64,000 nt of DNA from Chloroflexi bacterium HGW-Chloroflexi-10. Its GTDB lineage: Bacteria > Chloroflexota > Anaerolineae > Anaerolineales > Anaerolineaceae. The stretch lies in contig PHBZ01000038.1 in assembly GCA_002840755.1 (NCBI GenBank), positions 1-64,000 on the forward strand, read 5' to 3'. The position numbers were made by a program, and so were the translations under genes. Positions within the stretch are counted from its first letter, which is position 1, and every line of letters begins with the position of its first letter. The notes below the pieces were generated by a model that saw only the letters and a list, made by a program, of their open reading frames with translations, was not told the origin of the DNA and ran no database searches. Positions 17,535 to 25,966 of this stretch are shown piece after piece.

Positions 17535-18215
17535 TCAGTCAGAATCTAGCGCTCCAGTTTCCCACAGTCTGGCTTGCAGGGGTTTGAAACTGAAACGATG
17601 GATGGCGCATGGCCCGAAAGAACATAATGCAGAATGATGCTGTTTTGTGCCATAACCTTTGTGGATAGCAAAACCATAATCGCTGTACTCAGTGTCGATT
17701 TGGCGCATCCAGTGATCGCGGGCAGTTTTAGCCAATACAGAGGCAGCGGCAATGCTGAGAGAACGCCGATCACCTTTGATGATAGCGGTTTGCGGAAGGT
17801 TGATCAATGGTAGACGCAGGGCATCGATGAGCAAGTGCTGTGGTTGAATGGTAAGCTGCTCCAAGGCACGGGTCATAGCCAGACGGGTGGCTGGCAGAAT
17901 GCCGTACTGATCGATCTCCGCATGGCTGGCAAAACCAGTCCCCCAGGCGAGTACATGCTGTTTAATTTGTTCAGCCCAGTATTCACGCTGACGGGGAGTC
18001 ATTTGTTTTGAATCGCGCACCCCGAATAACTGTTTCAAAATATTTTCGTTCATCGGCAGAATCACAACGCCAGCCGCTACCGGCCCAGCCCATGCACCGC
18101 GTCCGGCCTCATCCAACCCGGCTATATATTGCAGTTCAGGTGACCATAAATCCCGCTCAAAGGACAGGTCCGGGTTGGTGGGCAGGTCAGGAAGATGTTT
18201 TGGGGCGCCCATCAT
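17535..18215 (-). CDS. rnhB: Ribonuclease HII
   Basis: Endonuclease that cleaves RNA in RNA-DNA hybrids and single ribonucleotides embedded in DNA. 226 residues. The catalytic Asp-Glu pair is in LDEAGRGAWAGPVAAG near residues 33-36. VRDSKQMTPRQRE, a further Asp in LLIDALRLP, KGDRRSLSIAAASVLAKTARD and the GYGTKQH motif follow. ATG 18215 (or 18212) is chosen as giving the family N-terminus, and it overlaps the upstream glycosyltransferase gene by 29 bp. Part of a three-gene minus-strand operon with the GT2 enzyme and the 103-residue protein. Confidence 0.94.
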   Translation of the reverse strand: MMGAPKHLPDLPTNPDLSFERDLWSPELQYIAGLDEAGRGAWAGPVAAGVVILPMNENILKQLFGVRDSKQMTPRQREYWAEQIKQHVLAWGTGFASHAEIDQYGILPATRLAMTRALEQLTIQPQHLLIDALRLPLINLPQTAIIKGDRRSLSIAAASVLAKTARDHWMRQIDTEYSDYGFAIHKGYGTKQHHSALCSFGPCAIHRFSFKPLQARLWETGALDSD

Positions 18216-18933
18216 ACAATCCAAGGCGGGCATTACGGCGGATAGTGAGCAAGTCGGAGGCCATTTTAATGGAATCTTTGACAATATTCAGACGGGTGCC
18301 GGGTTTGTAATACCAGGTGATTGGAACTTCAATGATCTTATAACCCATGCGGCGGGCAATGACCAATACCTCGGCATCAAACGACCAACCGGAAAGAGTT
18401 TGCTTATTAAAGACAGCTTCAGCCACATCGGCGCGGAAAGCCTTGAAACCACATTGAGTATCCTGCAAGCCCGGCAAAACGCTAAAACGAACCATGCTGT
18501 TGAAAATCCGCCCAATGAGGTGGCGGTATTCCGGTTCATCCACCCGTTTGGAGTCTTTCAATTCACGTGAAGCAATGGCAACTTCGTAGGAATCCTGGGG
18601 TTTTGCGGGTATAAATTTGATTACTTCTTCCACCGGCATAGAGAAATCGGCATCACAAAAAATGCGATATTGGCCGGTAGCAGATAAGATTCCACTGCGT
18701 ACGGCCAGACCCTTGCCGCTTTTTTCTTCTTTGATTACTCTTAAATTGGCCATTTTTTTTTGAAAAGAGAGCGCCACTTCGTAGGTGTGGTCTTTACTGC
18801 CGTTTTCGACCACAATAATTTCAATCGGCATAGTTTGTTGATTGACAAAGGCAGCAACTTTTTCCAGAGATGGCGGCAGGCGGTCTTCCTCGTTATAGGC
18901 CGGAATAATGATTGATAATATAGGCTGAGTCAT
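18187..18933 (-). CDS. Glycosyltransferase family 2, polyprenyl-phosphate glucosyltransferase-like
   Basis: 248 residues with a single GT-A fold: LSIIIPAYNEEDRLPPSL at the N-terminus, VVENGSKDHTYEVA, the metal-binding DxD as IFCDADFSMP, and QDTQCGFKAFR followed by GWSFDAEVLVIARRMGYKI near the acceptor side. The layout matches dolichyl/undecaprenyl-phosphate beta-glucosyltransferases. There are no C-terminal membrane helices, so it probably acts on lipid-phosphate at the inner face. Start (ATG 18933) overlaps the preceding gene's stop as ATGA. Donor sugar is inferred only. Confidence 0.85.
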   Translation of the reverse strand: MTQPILSIIIPAYNEEDRLPPSLEKVAAFVNQQTMPIEIIVVENGSKDHTYEVALSFQKKMANLRVIKEEKSGKGLAVRSGILSATGQYRIFCDADFSMPVEEVIKFIPAKPQDSYEVAIASRELKDSKRVDEPEYRHLIGRIFNSMVRFSVLPGLQDTQCGFKAFRADVAEAVFNKQTLSGWSFDAEVLVIARRMGYKIIEVPITWYYKPGTRLNIVKDSIKMASDLLTIRRNARLGLYDGRPKTSS

Positions 18934-19244
18934 CAGAAAACAGGTACCCCTTTAAATTGATCCTGATTGGCGGTGCCCGTCTGTGTGCTAATATAGTCAA
19001 GACCATTGTTTTTGGTCAGGAGCAGTGCCTCACCGGTTTCAAAATTAGACCCCATTTTATTCAGGCGCTTTCCAATTAAAATTCGTTGTCCGTCTTTTAA
19101 CCGTTGAACCAAATCAATACGGTTGATCAAAAGATGGTCTGACACAATTGGCCCGCGGCGTTCATAAAACCGAGCCAGCAGCAATTGTTTGTTGTCATCC
19201 AGCCGGACGGCTTCTACGATACCATCAAAATTTGTTTTAACCAT
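18933..19244 (-). CDS. Conserved-looking 103-residue protein, unknown
   Basis: Small soluble protein, basic and rich in beta-prone segments (FDGIVEAVRLDDNKQLLLAR, DHLLINRIDLVQRLKDGQRI). No family recognised. It is the first gene of the operon with the GT2 enzyme, overlapping it by one base, and lies 76 bp from tRNA-Pro. The tight coupling supports it as a real gene. Confidence 0.7.
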   Translation of the reverse strand: MVKTNFDGIVEAVRLDDNKQLLLARFYERRGPIVSDHLLINRIDLVQRLKDGQRILIGKRLNKMGSNFETGEALLLTKNNGLDYISTQTGTANQDQFKGVPVF

Positions 19245-19280
19245 GATCGCGCCTCTTTAAAAATTGAAATCCTCGCAGAA

Positions 19281-19314
19281 ATAAAATAACCGCCGAGGTG
19301 AATTATCGACGGTT
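19281..19314 (-). terminator. Terminator downstream of tRNA-Pro
   Basis: On the minus strand AACCGTCGA (19314-19306) pairs with TCGGCGGTT (19296-19288), with one mismatch, followed by a T-rich ATTTTATTT. It would end the tRNA transcript just before the 103-residue gene. Confidence 0.65.
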
Positions 19315-19319
19315 TTCAG

Positions 19320-19392
19320 TCGGGGTGGGCGGACTTGAACCGCCGACCCCCGCGTCCCAAACGCGGTGCGCTGCCAACTGCGCTACACCCCG
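19320..19392 (-). tRNA. tRNA-Pro (anticodon UGG)
   Basis: Complete cloverleaf on the minus strand: acceptor CGGGGTG/CACCCCG, D stem GCGC/GCGC, anticodon stem CCGCG/CGCGG with loop TTTGGGA (anticodon TGG, G37), T arm GGCGG-TTCAAGT-CCGCC, discriminator A. The CCA end is not encoded. Confidence 0.95.
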
Positions 19393-19418
19393 AGCAACCA
19401 GAGTATAATCGGTTTTAG

Positions 19419-20369
19419 ATGAAATCGTCAAGACACCTTTCTTATTTTAACCGATCATTGAAAAAAGCTGGGGTTTGGGCTGCGCTTGTGGGTGTTGCAC
19501 TGCTGATGGCTTGTAGTTTTTCAATGGATGATAAAACCGTGATAACCCCGAGCGAACCATCCATACAACAGGTTTTGCCCAGTCTGATGCCAACAGTTAC
19601 ACGGACACTTACTCCCACAGTGACGGTAACTCCCAGCCCGGTACCCTCGCCGGAACCTACGGTTTGCGGGAAGGCACACGGAGAAATCCGCAAGGTACTG
19701 CTCTATTCCGAAATTTTAGGGCAGGATGTGCCGGTCAATGTATATTTGCCGCCGTGTTATGACCCAGGTATGCAAGGTGGATATCCGTTATTGGTGTTGC
19801 TGCATGGCCAGGGCAGCAATGAGCAGCATTGGATAGAGCTTGGCCTTACGACTGCTGCTGATGATTTAATCAGCACACATCAAATCCCGCCAGTGGTGAT
19901 TGTTATGCCGCAGGAAAGGGATCACAGGATGGATTCAAAACTTTCACCTTTTGTGGATGTGTTGGTGGTAGATTTATTGCCGCAATGGCAGAGCCTGTTT
20001 AATGTTCATGATGAGCGTCAGTTTATGGCGATTGGCGGCATCTCGCGCGGCGCCAATTGGGCAGTACGAATTGCCTTTACCAGGCCGCTGATTTTTGGAA
20101 TTGTTGGAGGGCACAGTTTTACCACTTTTGCCAGCGATATGCGTTTGCTGCCAGAGTGGCTGGAACAGATCTCCATCAGCGATTTGCCACGCCTGGGTTT
20201 TGATGTGGGTGAACATGATTATTATTTTAAATACAGTGACCCGTTTGTGCAGGAATTACAGGCTCGTGATATTCCGCTGACCTATGTTGTTCAACCGGGT
20301 TGGCACAGCCCTGAGTATTGGGCAGAACATGTGGTTGATTATTTATTGTGGTACACCCAGGATTGGTGA
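19419..20369 (+). CDS. Secreted lipoprotein esterase (esterase D/Fes-like alpha/beta hydrolase)
   Basis: 316 residues. A long n-region leads to a hydrophobic helix ending in a lipobox (LLMAC, Cys about 32), so the protein is predicted lipid-anchored outside the cell. A Thr/Pro linker of about 45 residues follows, then an alpha/beta hydrolase: VYLPPCYDPG, PLLVLLHGQGSNEQHW (oxyanion region), nucleophile Ser209 in GGISRGA, an Asp in DVGEHDYYF and a His in PGWHSPEYW. This matches the putative-esterase family that includes feruloyl esterases and enterochelin-type hydrolases. Substrate is unknown. Confidence 0.88.
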   Translation: MKSSRHLSYFNRSLKKAGVWAALVGVALLMACSFSMDDKTVITPSEPSIQQVLPSLMPTVTRTLTPTVTVTPSPVPSPEPTVCGKAHGEIRKVLLYSEILGQDVPVNVYLPPCYDPGMQGGYPLLVLLHGQGSNEQHWIELGLTTAADDLISTHQIPPVVIVMPQERDHRMDSKLSPFVDVLVVDLLPQWQSLFNVHDERQFMAIGGISRGANWAVRIAFTRPLIFGIVGGHSFTTFASDMRLLPEWLEQISISDLPRLGFDVGEHDYYFKYSDPFVQELQARDIPLTYVVQPGWHSPEYWAEHVVDYLLWYTQDW

Positions 20370-20409
20370 AAAAACAGGCTGTTTCTTGTTTAGAAACAGC
20401 CTGTTTTTT
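20369..20409. terminator. Bidirectional intrinsic terminator
   Basis: AAAAAACAGGCTGTTTC (20369-20385) pairs perfectly with 20393-20409 around a 7-base loop; A and T tracts flank it. It closes the esterase gene (plus) and the Ig-like gene ending at 20429 (minus). Confidence 0.93.
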
Positions 20410-20428
20410 TGTTGAGTGCTGGCAATGG

Positions 20429-21127
20429 TTATTGCACTACAGTAATGGTTATTTTTGATTGACAAATGATTCTATCGTTGCGTTTCAGGCCCCAGGTGGC
20501 TTCGTAGGTACCTGACTGACGTGGAGCCAACATGTCTACAATGACTGTAACTTCTTTAGTTGGGTCTACATCGGAAGGTAGATCAACCGAATCGTTGCCA
20601 GTCTGGAATTCTGTACCACTGATATAAACCCAATCCACTTCACCGCCCCATTTTTCTGTTCCGGTGTTTTTTAAGGTCCATTTTCCATCAAAATCACCCC
20701 CCTGAGTGAGAGTTCGGTTGGAACCAGGCTCCACACTGATTATCTGGCATTGGTATTCGGTGCTGGTAGGAGTAATGGTGGGTGTTTCGGTTGGGGTTTG
20801 GGTGGGTGTGGGGGTAATGGTTGCAGTTGGCAGGATGACAATTGTTTTGGTGGGTACCAAAGTGGATGTGGGGCGTAATGTTGCCGTAGATTGATCAATT
20901 TCCGGTTGAGATGTTTGAATTTGTTGTGATCCCGGTGTGACGATATCCGGTAAGGTGCGCAGTGTGGCGGTAGGAGAGGGCAAGATTAACACCTCCGGTA
21001 AACTTTGAGGTGGCAGCGGATTAAAAGCAGATGTTGGATTGTTAAAGATGATTAAGAAATATGAGGCAATAACACAGGCAGCCAACATGGCCATGATCGT
21101 CAGAAGGTTCCAGACTGTATCCTTCAT
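20429..21127 (-). CDS. Membrane-anchored NBR1-type Ig-like domain protein
   Basis: 232 residues from ATG 21127 (AAGGA ribosome site; a TTG at 21145 is less likely). One N-terminal membrane helix at about 8-30 is followed by about 85 residues of Thr/Pro/Ser-rich linker and a C-terminal Ig-like domain of about 100 residues: GGDFDGKWTLKNTG, WVYISGTEF, VDLPSDVDPTKEVTVIVDM and GTYEATWGLKR. This pattern (W-x-LKNTG-x-x-W) is that of the NBR1/Next-to-BRCA1 central domain, common in Chloroflexota surface proteins. Paralogous to the genes at 21351 and 40230. Likely exposed on the cell surface; ligand unknown. Confidence 0.88.
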   Translation of the reverse strand: MKDTVWNLLTIMAMLAACVIASYFLIIFNNPTSAFNPLPPQSLPEVLILPSPTATLRTLPDIVTPGSQQIQTSQPEIDQSTATLRPTSTLVPTKTIVILPTATITPTPTQTPTETPTITPTSTEYQCQIISVEPGSNRTLTQGGDFDGKWTLKNTGTEKWGGEVDWVYISGTEFQTGNDSVDLPSDVDPTKEVTVIVDMLAPRQSGTYEATWGLKRNDRIICQSKITITVVQ

Positions 21128-21298
21128 TAGTTTTTCCTTTTCCAATGAGATGAGTGCAATATAGTTTTACATCACTTAACAGTATATATGATTTTTTAAA
21201 TTTGTTAAGAGGTGCAATTTTCTTACCGTTTTTGTAACTGCCTAAAACATCTCTTAATTTTACTTTTTGGTAAGGCTATCCTCGTTTTTTATTCATTT

Positions 21299-21331
21299 AA
21301 AAAACTGGCCCGGTTGATCCGGGCCAGTTTT
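21299..21331 (-). terminator. Intrinsic terminator downstream of the Ig-like lipoprotein gene
   Basis: AAAACTGGCCCGG (21301-21313) pairs perfectly with 21319-21331, loop TTGAT; on the minus strand it ends in a run of T. Confidence 0.9.
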
Positions 21332-21350
21332 TTAAGAGCAGAGACAGATA

Positions 21351-22052
21351 TTATTTCGCGTTGATCATTACGCTTACGGTACAGAAGGTTACACTACCCT
21401 GTTTGAGGGCCCAGTAAGCCTGATAAGCACCGGCGGTATTCGGTGCAACCATATCAACAATAATTTCTACACTTTCACCATTCTTTACCTGTTTGGGTAG
21501 ATCGACGCCATCCACATGAACCTGGAATTTTGTGCCGCTGAGATAGACAAAATCAATTTCAGAGGTTTCCCAGGTGACTGATCCGGTGTTTTTGAATGTC
21601 CAGCGTCCATCAAAATCACCACCCAAAGAAATATTTTGCCCGGCAGTAGGTGCACTGGCGGTTACCGAGCAGTTTAAATCCGAGCGGGTGGGTGCTGTGG
21701 TAGGAACTGCGGTGGCCAAAACTGTAGTGGCGGTAGGCAGTACCGGGGCAGCGGTCGGCAATACTGGTGCAGCGGTCGGTTGAACTACTGCTACTGTGGC
21801 GGTTGGCTGCTCTAAGGTGGCAGTGGGTTGTTCCTCAACTACTATAGGCGTATTGGTGGGATTCATCAATGCGTCCTGGGTTAATTGAGCCTGCGCGGTT
21901 TCCATGGCCTGAGTCTTGAGAGTTTCAAATACTGCCGTGTTATCCACTTGCGGAATGGTTTCCGTTGGGGTCGGGTTGGCGCCTAAGGAACAGGCTGAAA
22001 GGATGAGGGTTCCTACGAGGAACAAGATAGCTACTATACTGTGTTTTTTCAT
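21351..22052 (-). CDS. NBR1-type Ig-like lipoprotein
   Basis: 233 residues, ATG 22052 after a strong AGGAGG. Signal peptide with lipobox LSAC (Cys about 21). Next come a helical stretch rich in Ala/Gln (TLKTQAMETAQAQLTQDAL), a Pro/Thr/Val linker with repeats such as VLPTAA-PVLPTA, and the C-terminal Ig-like domain: GGDFDGRWTFKNTG, FVYLSGTKFQ, NGESVEIIVDM and GAYQAYWALKQG. Paralog of the neighbouring gene at 20429 (same strand, 223 bp away) and of the gene at 40230. Predicted lipid-anchored surface protein. Confidence 0.9.
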   Translation of the reverse strand: MKKHSIVAILFLVGTLILSACSLGANPTPTETIPQVDNTAVFETLKTQAMETAQAQLTQDALMNPTNTPIVVEEQPTATLEQPTATVAVVQPTAAPVLPTAAPVLPTATTVLATAVPTTAPTRSDLNCSVTASAPTAGQNISLGGDFDGRWTFKNTGSVTWETSEIDFVYLSGTKFQVHVDGVDLPKQVKNGESVEIIVDMVAPNTAGAYQAYWALKQGSVTFCTVSVMINAK

Positions 22053-22353
22053 AAACACCTCCTAAGTCTGAAGTATAAACATAAACTGACCAAATTGGGA
22101 ATAGTAAATTTGATCTTTTTTATCATTATTTATCGAGATTTGCAATAGTGTTTTTCCCTTTCTTGATTTGGTTAAATACCAAAAGATTAATCAACATTTT
22201 TATATTAGACGGCCTTTTGTGTAAAAAAGTTCCCGGAATTGAGAATTTGTTCCTTTCTCTTTGTTTTCTGAATCAATCTTAAACAGATTTTGATTTTTAA
22301 TCCACTCTGTCTCAATTATTGTTCCTCCGGTAAAATCAAGCCTGAGGTGAATA
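22053..22353. other. AT-rich intergenic region between divergent genes
   Basis: Spacer between two divergent lipoprotein genes. Besides the AGGAGG ribosome site at the left edge I see runs of A and T but no ORF with coding character, no strong stem-loop and no clear paired -35/-10. Confidence 0.5.
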
Positions 22354-22851
22354 ATGAAACAATTTTGGCTTGTTATACAGATCGCTTTACTGGCAATGAT
22401 GAGTGCCTGTAGTGCCGCTACGCGCCAAACACCAGCGGCGGAGTTAACCTCCCTGGAAAAAGCCCGGGTTTCTATAACCGCTTATCTGGATGCGCTTAGT
22501 CAGGCAAATTATGATGAGGCGGCAAAATTTTATGGCGGCGATGTGAATTTACTGCAAGGGTATAACCCGGATATTCAAGAAGATGATTTGCCGGCGCTAT
22601 TTGAGCGTGCCTGTATGCAAAACGGATTTATGTGTCTGCCAATGAAAGGGATTATTGCAGAGCAGTCGCTGGATGACAAAAATTTCGTCTTTGAAGTGGA
22701 GTTTTTAACCCGTGAGGGTGTTTTATTTGAACAGGGTGCCTGCTGCGGTGACGATGCTGCCAGGGTTTCACCTATCAGCCGGTTTAGTTTCAGGGTTCAA
22801 CAAATTGGAGAGCTTTACCAGGTATTGGACCTGCCGCCATATGTCCCCTAA
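22354..22851 (+). CDS. Lipoprotein with a possible NTF2-like fold
   Basis: 165 residues. Signal peptide with lipobox MSAC (Cys about 19). The mature part opens with SLEKARVSITAYLDALSQANYDEAAKFYGG, a helix pattern seen in NTF2-like/DUF4878-type lipoproteins, and ends in beta-strand-like FSFRVQQIGELYQVLDL. It has four further Cys (ACMQNGFMC and GACC), possibly disulfide-bonded. Fold suggestion is tentative and the function unknown. Confidence 0.75.
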   Translation: MKQFWLVIQIALLAMMSACSAATRQTPAAELTSLEKARVSITAYLDALSQANYDEAAKFYGGDVNLLQGYNPDIQEDDLPALFERACMQNGFMCLPMKGIIAEQSLDDKNFVFEVEFLTREGVLFEQGACCGDDAARVSPISRFSFRVQQIGELYQVLDLPPYVP

Positions 22852-22889
22852 ATCTTTCGGGATTGGTTGACTTTCCTGTAACTTTCTTA

Positions 22890-23135
22890 TTACCATTTTT
22901 TATCCTGGAATTTACGAATGTTCTTTTGTGGATGGGATCTTTTAGATTCTGTTTTAACAGGGCGACTCAGGATGGTCAGGAAGGGTCCCAGAAAGGGCAG
23001 CAGCAAACTTAAAAGAATCCAGGCCAGCGCATCAAAGAGGGGCAGTCGGTGTCTATATATAAGGTAGCATGCCATACCAACCATGATTAAATCGGTTAAT
23101 ATCAGCATGAGGATCAGAATCATGCGAGTTTGCAT
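22890..23135 (-). CDS. Small two-helix membrane protein (PLDc_N-like)
   Basis: 81 residues: two hydrophobic helices (about 5-28 and 34-56) joined by a short YRHRLPLFDALAWILL loop, then a basic tail. The second-helix pattern WILLSLLLPFLGPFLTIL resembles the phospholipase-D-nuclease N-terminal (PLDc_N) membrane module, which often occurs alone. Function unknown. Confidence 0.65.
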   Translation of the reverse strand: MQTRMILILMLILTDLIMVGMACYLIYRHRLPLFDALAWILLSLLLPFLGPFLTILSRPVKTESKRSHPQKNIRKFQDKKW

Positions 23136-23371
23136 AGTGCCTTCTTAGGACAAGTGTTCTTAAATTATACCTGATTTTGGCGTGTTTTCAACGGTTTTTT
23201 TGAAGAATTTTCTTCGCGGTTATGCACGAGAAACGATTTTAGGCCAAATAATCATCTTCCATACTTTATAAGAAACCGGGTCTGTAAATCGTTTTACGCT
23301 GGGTAAATGCGGCAAGCGCACAGCCCTGCTCTGTCCCACAAGGGGACACGGTCACAAACCCGATCTCTGTG

Positions 23372-25291
23372 TTAGAAGAATTTCGATATGAGATTGATTG
23401 TAATAATCAGGGCAACCAAACCGATAAAGATATAACCTACAATAGCCCAGGGGTTCGATTTTTGGTTATTTTCAGATAAGTTGCCTTCCGAAAGTTTAAC
23501 AGCTTTTTTTACTGCTGCGGTTAATATCACCTGTTCTTTTTCATCTTCCAGACCTGCCCAATGGATATTTTCGAACGGGAATGGCAGCAGGATCAATTGC
23601 CCAGTATATTGCCGCAGCCATTCCCTGGATTCCGGGCTGCTTTCCTGGTAACTTTCAGCACTGAGAATCAGGACCTTGGCAGATGGGGAATTGTTTGTTT
23701 TGGACAATTCTGCGAGGGTTGTGGCTTGCACCGGAATGTGCGCAGCTTGTTTTTGAAACAAAGCTGTCACAAAGGCGCCACGTGTGGAGGCTTCATTTTC
23801 CACAAACAAGACGGGGAATAATTCCTGGCGTTTTTGATTATCAAGATTGCTTTTCTGGTTATCCACACGCAATAAGCGTTGGTGGTAAATAAACCACCCA
23901 AGATTGACCAGCACAACAAAGAAATTCTTGACGTGTTCAAAATCCAATATCCGTAATGTGCCAGCCGTGATAGCTTTAATGATCTCGTAAATAAAAATGC
24001 TGGCGGTGGTCATGCTGGCAATTATGGTGGCAAAGACGAAGATGTACAGGTAAATACGGCGAAGTAGTGATTGAAATTCCTGGTTGGAGTGTTGTAAGTT
24101 GGTTTTATACAGGGTTGTGATTTTTTGCCAGGGGATCAACCATAATGGCAGACCAATCAGGAGTAAAGGCAGAATGGAACTGAATGCGTTTCCCCAATCG
24201 TAATCGAAATATTTTCCCCGGTAGAAGAGGCGGATAATTTCGATGATCAACAACCAGGTGCCTGCCAGCGTAGTGCCCGTTCCGGCAGCGGAAAGAATAT
24301 ACCAGTACAATCGTTTTAGATTGTTCTGCTCCAAACCAGGTTTGGCATCTTCAAAGACCTGTTTTAAGTGCAGAGAAAAATAATACCAGACTACGGCACA
24401 AACCAGCATTAAGCCTATTTCCATACCATTCTGATTAGTGAAATTGAGCCATTCCGGCTGGTTGAATAAATTGTTAAAAACTTTATTAAGCAGGTAGCCC
24501 AGGTTGCCCAATGTGATCCCCAGTAGAATGAAAACCGTGAGATAAATGAAGATTTTCCGGGTAACGGCCTGTTTTTCTTCAGGGTTAGTTAATCTGTGTG
24601 CCAGATGGCGTTCGGCCAGAATCCAGAGTGGTGCGCTGACCAATAGCAATGTCAGCCCGTTGCCAAACTCAAGGTGATAGAGGTTTTTAAATCCTTGAGG
24701 AATCGCAATCATAAACTGGATCAGGTTGGCCACACCCATCACCCAGAAAATAAGGTTGAAGCTAGACCAGAGATATAGGAATAAGCGGCGGAATTGGATA
24801 AGAAAATCGAAATCCTGTTGCTCTTCCTGTGGCTGCCAGGCACGGCGCAGGAATCGTTCAAAAATACCCCAGACAAGCAGATTAGCCGCGATGGTGATCA
24901 GATTTTTCCAGATGTCATTATCCGGGAAGAACATGCGCTGTACATTGGGGAGGTTGGAGAGGCGGAAAACCAGTTCGGAGCCCAACGAGAAAAGATGTAA
25001 GGTGGAAACGATCCAGGTGGTTAAGCGCAGCGCATAAAAGAACAGCGCCCGAAAAGCGGAATCGCGCTCATCGGCGCTTTGGAGCGCATCGCGTTGAATG
25101 AAAAACCAGTGCAGCAGAAAAATGGGCAGACCGACAACCACCTGCGCCAATCCCTGAGCCAATGGATCGGTATAATCACCTTTTACGACCGGGTGAATGA
25201 TACTGTTGAGTAAATTGATGGCACCCCACAGGACCACCTGTAAGCTGATAAAGGCAACCAGATAAAAGTAGATTCGACGGATGATGCGCAT
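23372..25291 (-). CDS. Large polytopic membrane protein with DUF5671-like repeats
   Basis: 639 residues. Blocks of four hydrophobic helices recur roughly every 160 residues. Each starts with a basic-aromatic phrase (RIYFYLVAFISLQVVLWGAI, RLFLYLWSSFNLIFWVMGVA, KIFIYLTVFILLGITLGNLG, RLYWYILSAAGTGTTLAGTW, RIYLYIFVFATIIASMTTAS), which is the DUF5671 pattern. Residues about 500-600 form a soluble segment, and one last membrane helix closes the protein. Lies 3 bp downstream of the 167-residue membrane-anchored gene, with GGAGT between them, so the two are co-transcribed. Function unknown. Confidence 0.82.
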   Translation of the reverse strand: MRIIRRIYFYLVAFISLQVVLWGAINLLNSIIHPVVKGDYTDPLAQGLAQVVVGLPIFLLHWFFIQRDALQSADERDSAFRALFFYALRLTTWIVSTLHLFSLGSELVFRLSNLPNVQRMFFPDNDIWKNLITIAANLLVWGIFERFLRRAWQPQEEQQDFDFLIQFRRLFLYLWSSFNLIFWVMGVANLIQFMIAIPQGFKNLYHLEFGNGLTLLLVSAPLWILAERHLAHRLTNPEEKQAVTRKIFIYLTVFILLGITLGNLGYLLNKVFNNLFNQPEWLNFTNQNGMEIGLMLVCAVVWYYFSLHLKQVFEDAKPGLEQNNLKRLYWYILSAAGTGTTLAGTWLLIIEIIRLFYRGKYFDYDWGNAFSSILPLLLIGLPLWLIPWQKITTLYKTNLQHSNQEFQSLLRRIYLYIFVFATIIASMTTASIFIYEIIKAITAGTLRILDFEHVKNFFVVLVNLGWFIYHQRLLRVDNQKSNLDNQKRQELFPVLFVENEASTRGAFVTALFQKQAAHIPVQATTLAELSKTNNSPSAKVLILSAESYQESSPESREWLRQYTGQLILLPFPFENIHWAGLEDEKEQVILTAAVKKAVKLSEGNLSENNQKSNPWAIVGYIFIGLVALIITINLISKFF

Positions 25292-25294
25292 GAT

Positions 25295-25798
25295 TTACTC
25301 CTTTATATCCGTTTCCGGGATCCAATTCTGATCCCACCAGGGCAGCGGCATACGCCTGATTTTCCATTGGTTGTCTTGCCTTACCAGGTGAGCATCGTTG
25401 GGGGTAAATTCCGGATTAGTGTTTTCTTTAAATGTTTCCCAATCGATCTGCCATTTTTCATCCTGGCAGTTATAAGAATAAATTTGGATGACGGTCCGGT
25501 CCGGGTAGGTTGCCGGATAGTCTGATATATCCAGGCAATATTGGTACCCTTCCAGTCCATTAACACGGTTCTCGAATTCAGCAAAATCCGGTTTTTGTTC
25601 CCACTCAGCCAGGTAAGAATATGCTTTGGGATAATCTTCATATAAAATCGCGATCAGGAAGTTGTTAACAACGGCATAGGGTGTCGTTTCACCCATGTAA
25701 CGCGGCAATTTATCGCGGGCAGTAAACAGGGCGACCGATGTAACCAGTGTGACGAGGATTACACCGATAATTACATTCAGAAATTTTTTGGACTGCAT
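25295..25798 (-). CDS. Membrane-anchored extracytoplasmic protein, unknown
   Basis: 167 residues from ATG 25798, which has AGGAAGG before it (the frame is open to 25876). An N-terminal membrane helix at about 8-27 is followed by an extracytoplasmic domain with GETTPYAVVNNFLIAILYED and YPKAYSYLAEWEQ, reminiscent of lipoprotein NTF2-like domains, and a Trp-rich end (MPLPWWDQNWIP). Only 3 bp separate it from the DUF5671-like gene downstream, so the pair probably works together. Confidence 0.75.
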   Translation of the reverse strand: MQSKKFLNVIIGVILVTLVTSVALFTARDKLPRYMGETTPYAVVNNFLIAILYEDYPKAYSYLAEWEQKPDFAEFENRVNGLEGYQYCLDISDYPATYPDRTVIQIYSYNCQDEKWQIDWETFKENTNPEFTPNDAHLVRQDNQWKIRRMPLPWWDQNWIPETDIKE

Positions 25799-25913
25799 GA
25801 TATCCTTCCTGTATTTTATGAAAGGTGCTTTTAAAAGACTATAACACAAATATACAGCAAGGTTTCGTTCTTGCATTACGATCCGGAGAATGCGGCTCTG
25901 TATTAATGATGAA

Positions 25914-25946
25914 ATAAAAAAACGCCCTGGTTTTTGCCAGGGCGTT
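25914..25946 (-). terminator. Intrinsic terminator of gdhA
   Basis: AACGCCCTGG (25921-25930) pairs with CCAGGGCGTT (25937-25946), loop of six; on the minus strand it is followed by a run of at least seven T. Confidence 0.93.
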
Positions 25947-25966
25947 GCGAACCTTTAAAAAGTGGA

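Noticed and set aside
20706..20894. Val/Gly repeat ORF on the plus strand
   Set aside because: It is the complement of the Thr/Pro linker codons of the Ig-like gene, so the repeats are a reflection.
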